Origin: Leptotrichia sp. oral taxon 215 str. W9775
GTDB taxonomy: Bacteria > Fusobacteriota > Fusobacteriia > Fusobacteriales > Leptotrichiaceae
Length of the DNA: 64,000 nucleotides
Reading direction: 5' to 3'
Assembly: GCF_000469505.1 (NCBI RefSeq)
Contig: NZ_KI272842.1
Span: 17,780-81,779, forward strand
The number at the start of each line of letters is the position of its first letter. Positions within the stretch are counted from its first letter, which is position 1. The position numbers were made by a program, and so were the translations under genes. Below the pieces are notes generated by a model. It was not told the DNA's origin and searched no databases. It saw only the letters and a list, made by a program, of their open reading frames with translations. Below are positions 63,592-64,000 of the stretch, piece by piece.

Positions 63592-63744
63592 TTGTATTAA
63601 TTCATAATTTTTTGATATAGTCTTTTTTCTATATTTTTACTTACGATTATTACTTATTTCATTAATAATAAAAAAGAATTAAAAAAAATAAGTGAAATAT
63701 TTATTTGTACAGTCATAAAAAATAGGAAAAATTAGAAAAAATAG

Positions 63745-63773
63745 AAGACACAAAGAAAAAAATATGATATAAT
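63745..63773 (+). promoter_or_regulatory. Promoter of the fadA-like gene
   Basis: AAGACA, 17 bp, TATAAT with TG one base upstream; leader about 125 nt. The gap from 63592 to here is AT-rich and otherwise featureless. Confidence 0.55.
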
Positions 63774-63903
63774 GTACAAACAAATAAAATTCAAAGAGAT
63801 ATATAATAAATATCATATAAATAAGTTTATTTATCTCTTACAAACAACAAATTAATTAAAGTAGAATATTTTTCTATGTAATTAAAAAATGAGGAGGAAA
63901 TAT

Positions 63904-64000
63904 ATGAAAAAGAAAATGCTTTTGCTATCAGCTTTATTAGTAATGGCAACAGTAAGCTATTCGGCGGAAAAACAAAGTTTAGAAGCAAGTCTGAATTCAA
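63904..64000 (+). CDS. fadA: FadA-type adhesin, N-terminal fragment
   Basis: The first 32 codons before the window edge. A signal peptide (MKKKMLLLSALLVMATVSYS with cleavage after YSA or near) leads into EKQSLEASLNS, which resembles the start of the mature helical hairpin of fusobacterial FadA adhesins. GAGGAGG precedes the ATG. Identification rests on a short stretch plus the autotransporter neighbour and the inferred host lineage. Confidence 0.6.
   Translation, partial: MKKKMLLLSALLVMATVSYSAEKQSLEASLNS

Noticed and set aside
1..64000. tRNA or rRNA genes
   Set aside because: No cloverleaf-like T-arm plus CCA context or rRNA-like stretch was found in the intergenic regions examined by eye.

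Overview
The window reads as chromosomal DNA of a low-GC fusobacterium, most likely Leptotrichia or a close relative. The reasons are the very AT-rich sequence, Gram-negative envelope genes (gmhA, a 2,248-residue type V autotransporter with the N-terminal region typical of fusobacterial autotransporters), and the first 32 codons of a FadA-type adhesin at the right edge. The genus is inferred from gene content, not from a database search. Many promoters share the extended -10 form TG-n-TATAAT.

Layout. 1-1751 (minus): start of a metal ABC permease, its ATPase and a His-rich lipoprotein (Zn/Mn uptake). 2222-5782: histidine phosphatase, then trkA-trkH for K+ uptake. 6117-9997: Leloir genes galK-galM-galT, with no galE here. 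10262-13426: a CcpN-like HTH/CBS regulator directly upstream of pyruvate phosphate dikinase. Further on, the minus strand carries PEP carboxylase and ribosomal protein L28. 18133-26775: mutS2, cysS, mreB, a DNA polymerase III delta-prime-like gene, a phosphohexomutase, and then an apparent EndoU nuclease toxin with a one-base-overlapping putative immunity gene. 26849-30178: DUF3290/DUF421 pair, PspC, a TPR protein and a TtcA-like PP-loop enzyme. 30479-33424: feoA-feoA-feoB and a 44-residue Cys-rich FeoB-associated peptide. 33541-38701: DUF2721, glmU, prs, a Sua5/YwlC t6A enzyme, an unknown basic protein and a lone PilB/GspE-like ATPase. 38719-42283: HAD, patatin, acyltransferase-like protein and DUF6320 membrane protein. 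42421-45548: LysR regulator, gmhA and an RclA-type flavoprotein.

45567-48902 is a TPP-riboswitch-controlled thiamine-precursor uptake operon (thiamine-binding YkoF/YqgV-like protein, ThiX, ThiY, ThiZ). The hairpin before its first gene buries the Shine-Dalgarno sequence. A palindromic repeat of about 230 bp follows and supplies the last eight codons of ogt. 49624-51385 looks acquired or decaying: a 700-bp gene-poor stretch, a NUDIX gene, and a glycosyltransferase interrupted by a 42-bp structure that resembles two abutted IS ends. A nitronate monooxygenase and an unidentified gene share a minus-strand operon with a clear operator-like palindrome.

53256-56305 is the strongest candidate for an undescribed system. 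It holds a substrate-binding-protein fold with no signal peptide, a HypB/CobW-like GTPase with paired cysteines, and an ABC ATPase. The first and last carry similar N-terminal helical domains, and no permease is present. They look like a cytoplasmic nucleotide-driven machine, perhaps for a metal or cofactor, rather than a transporter. The window ends with the autotransporter and the fadA-like gene.
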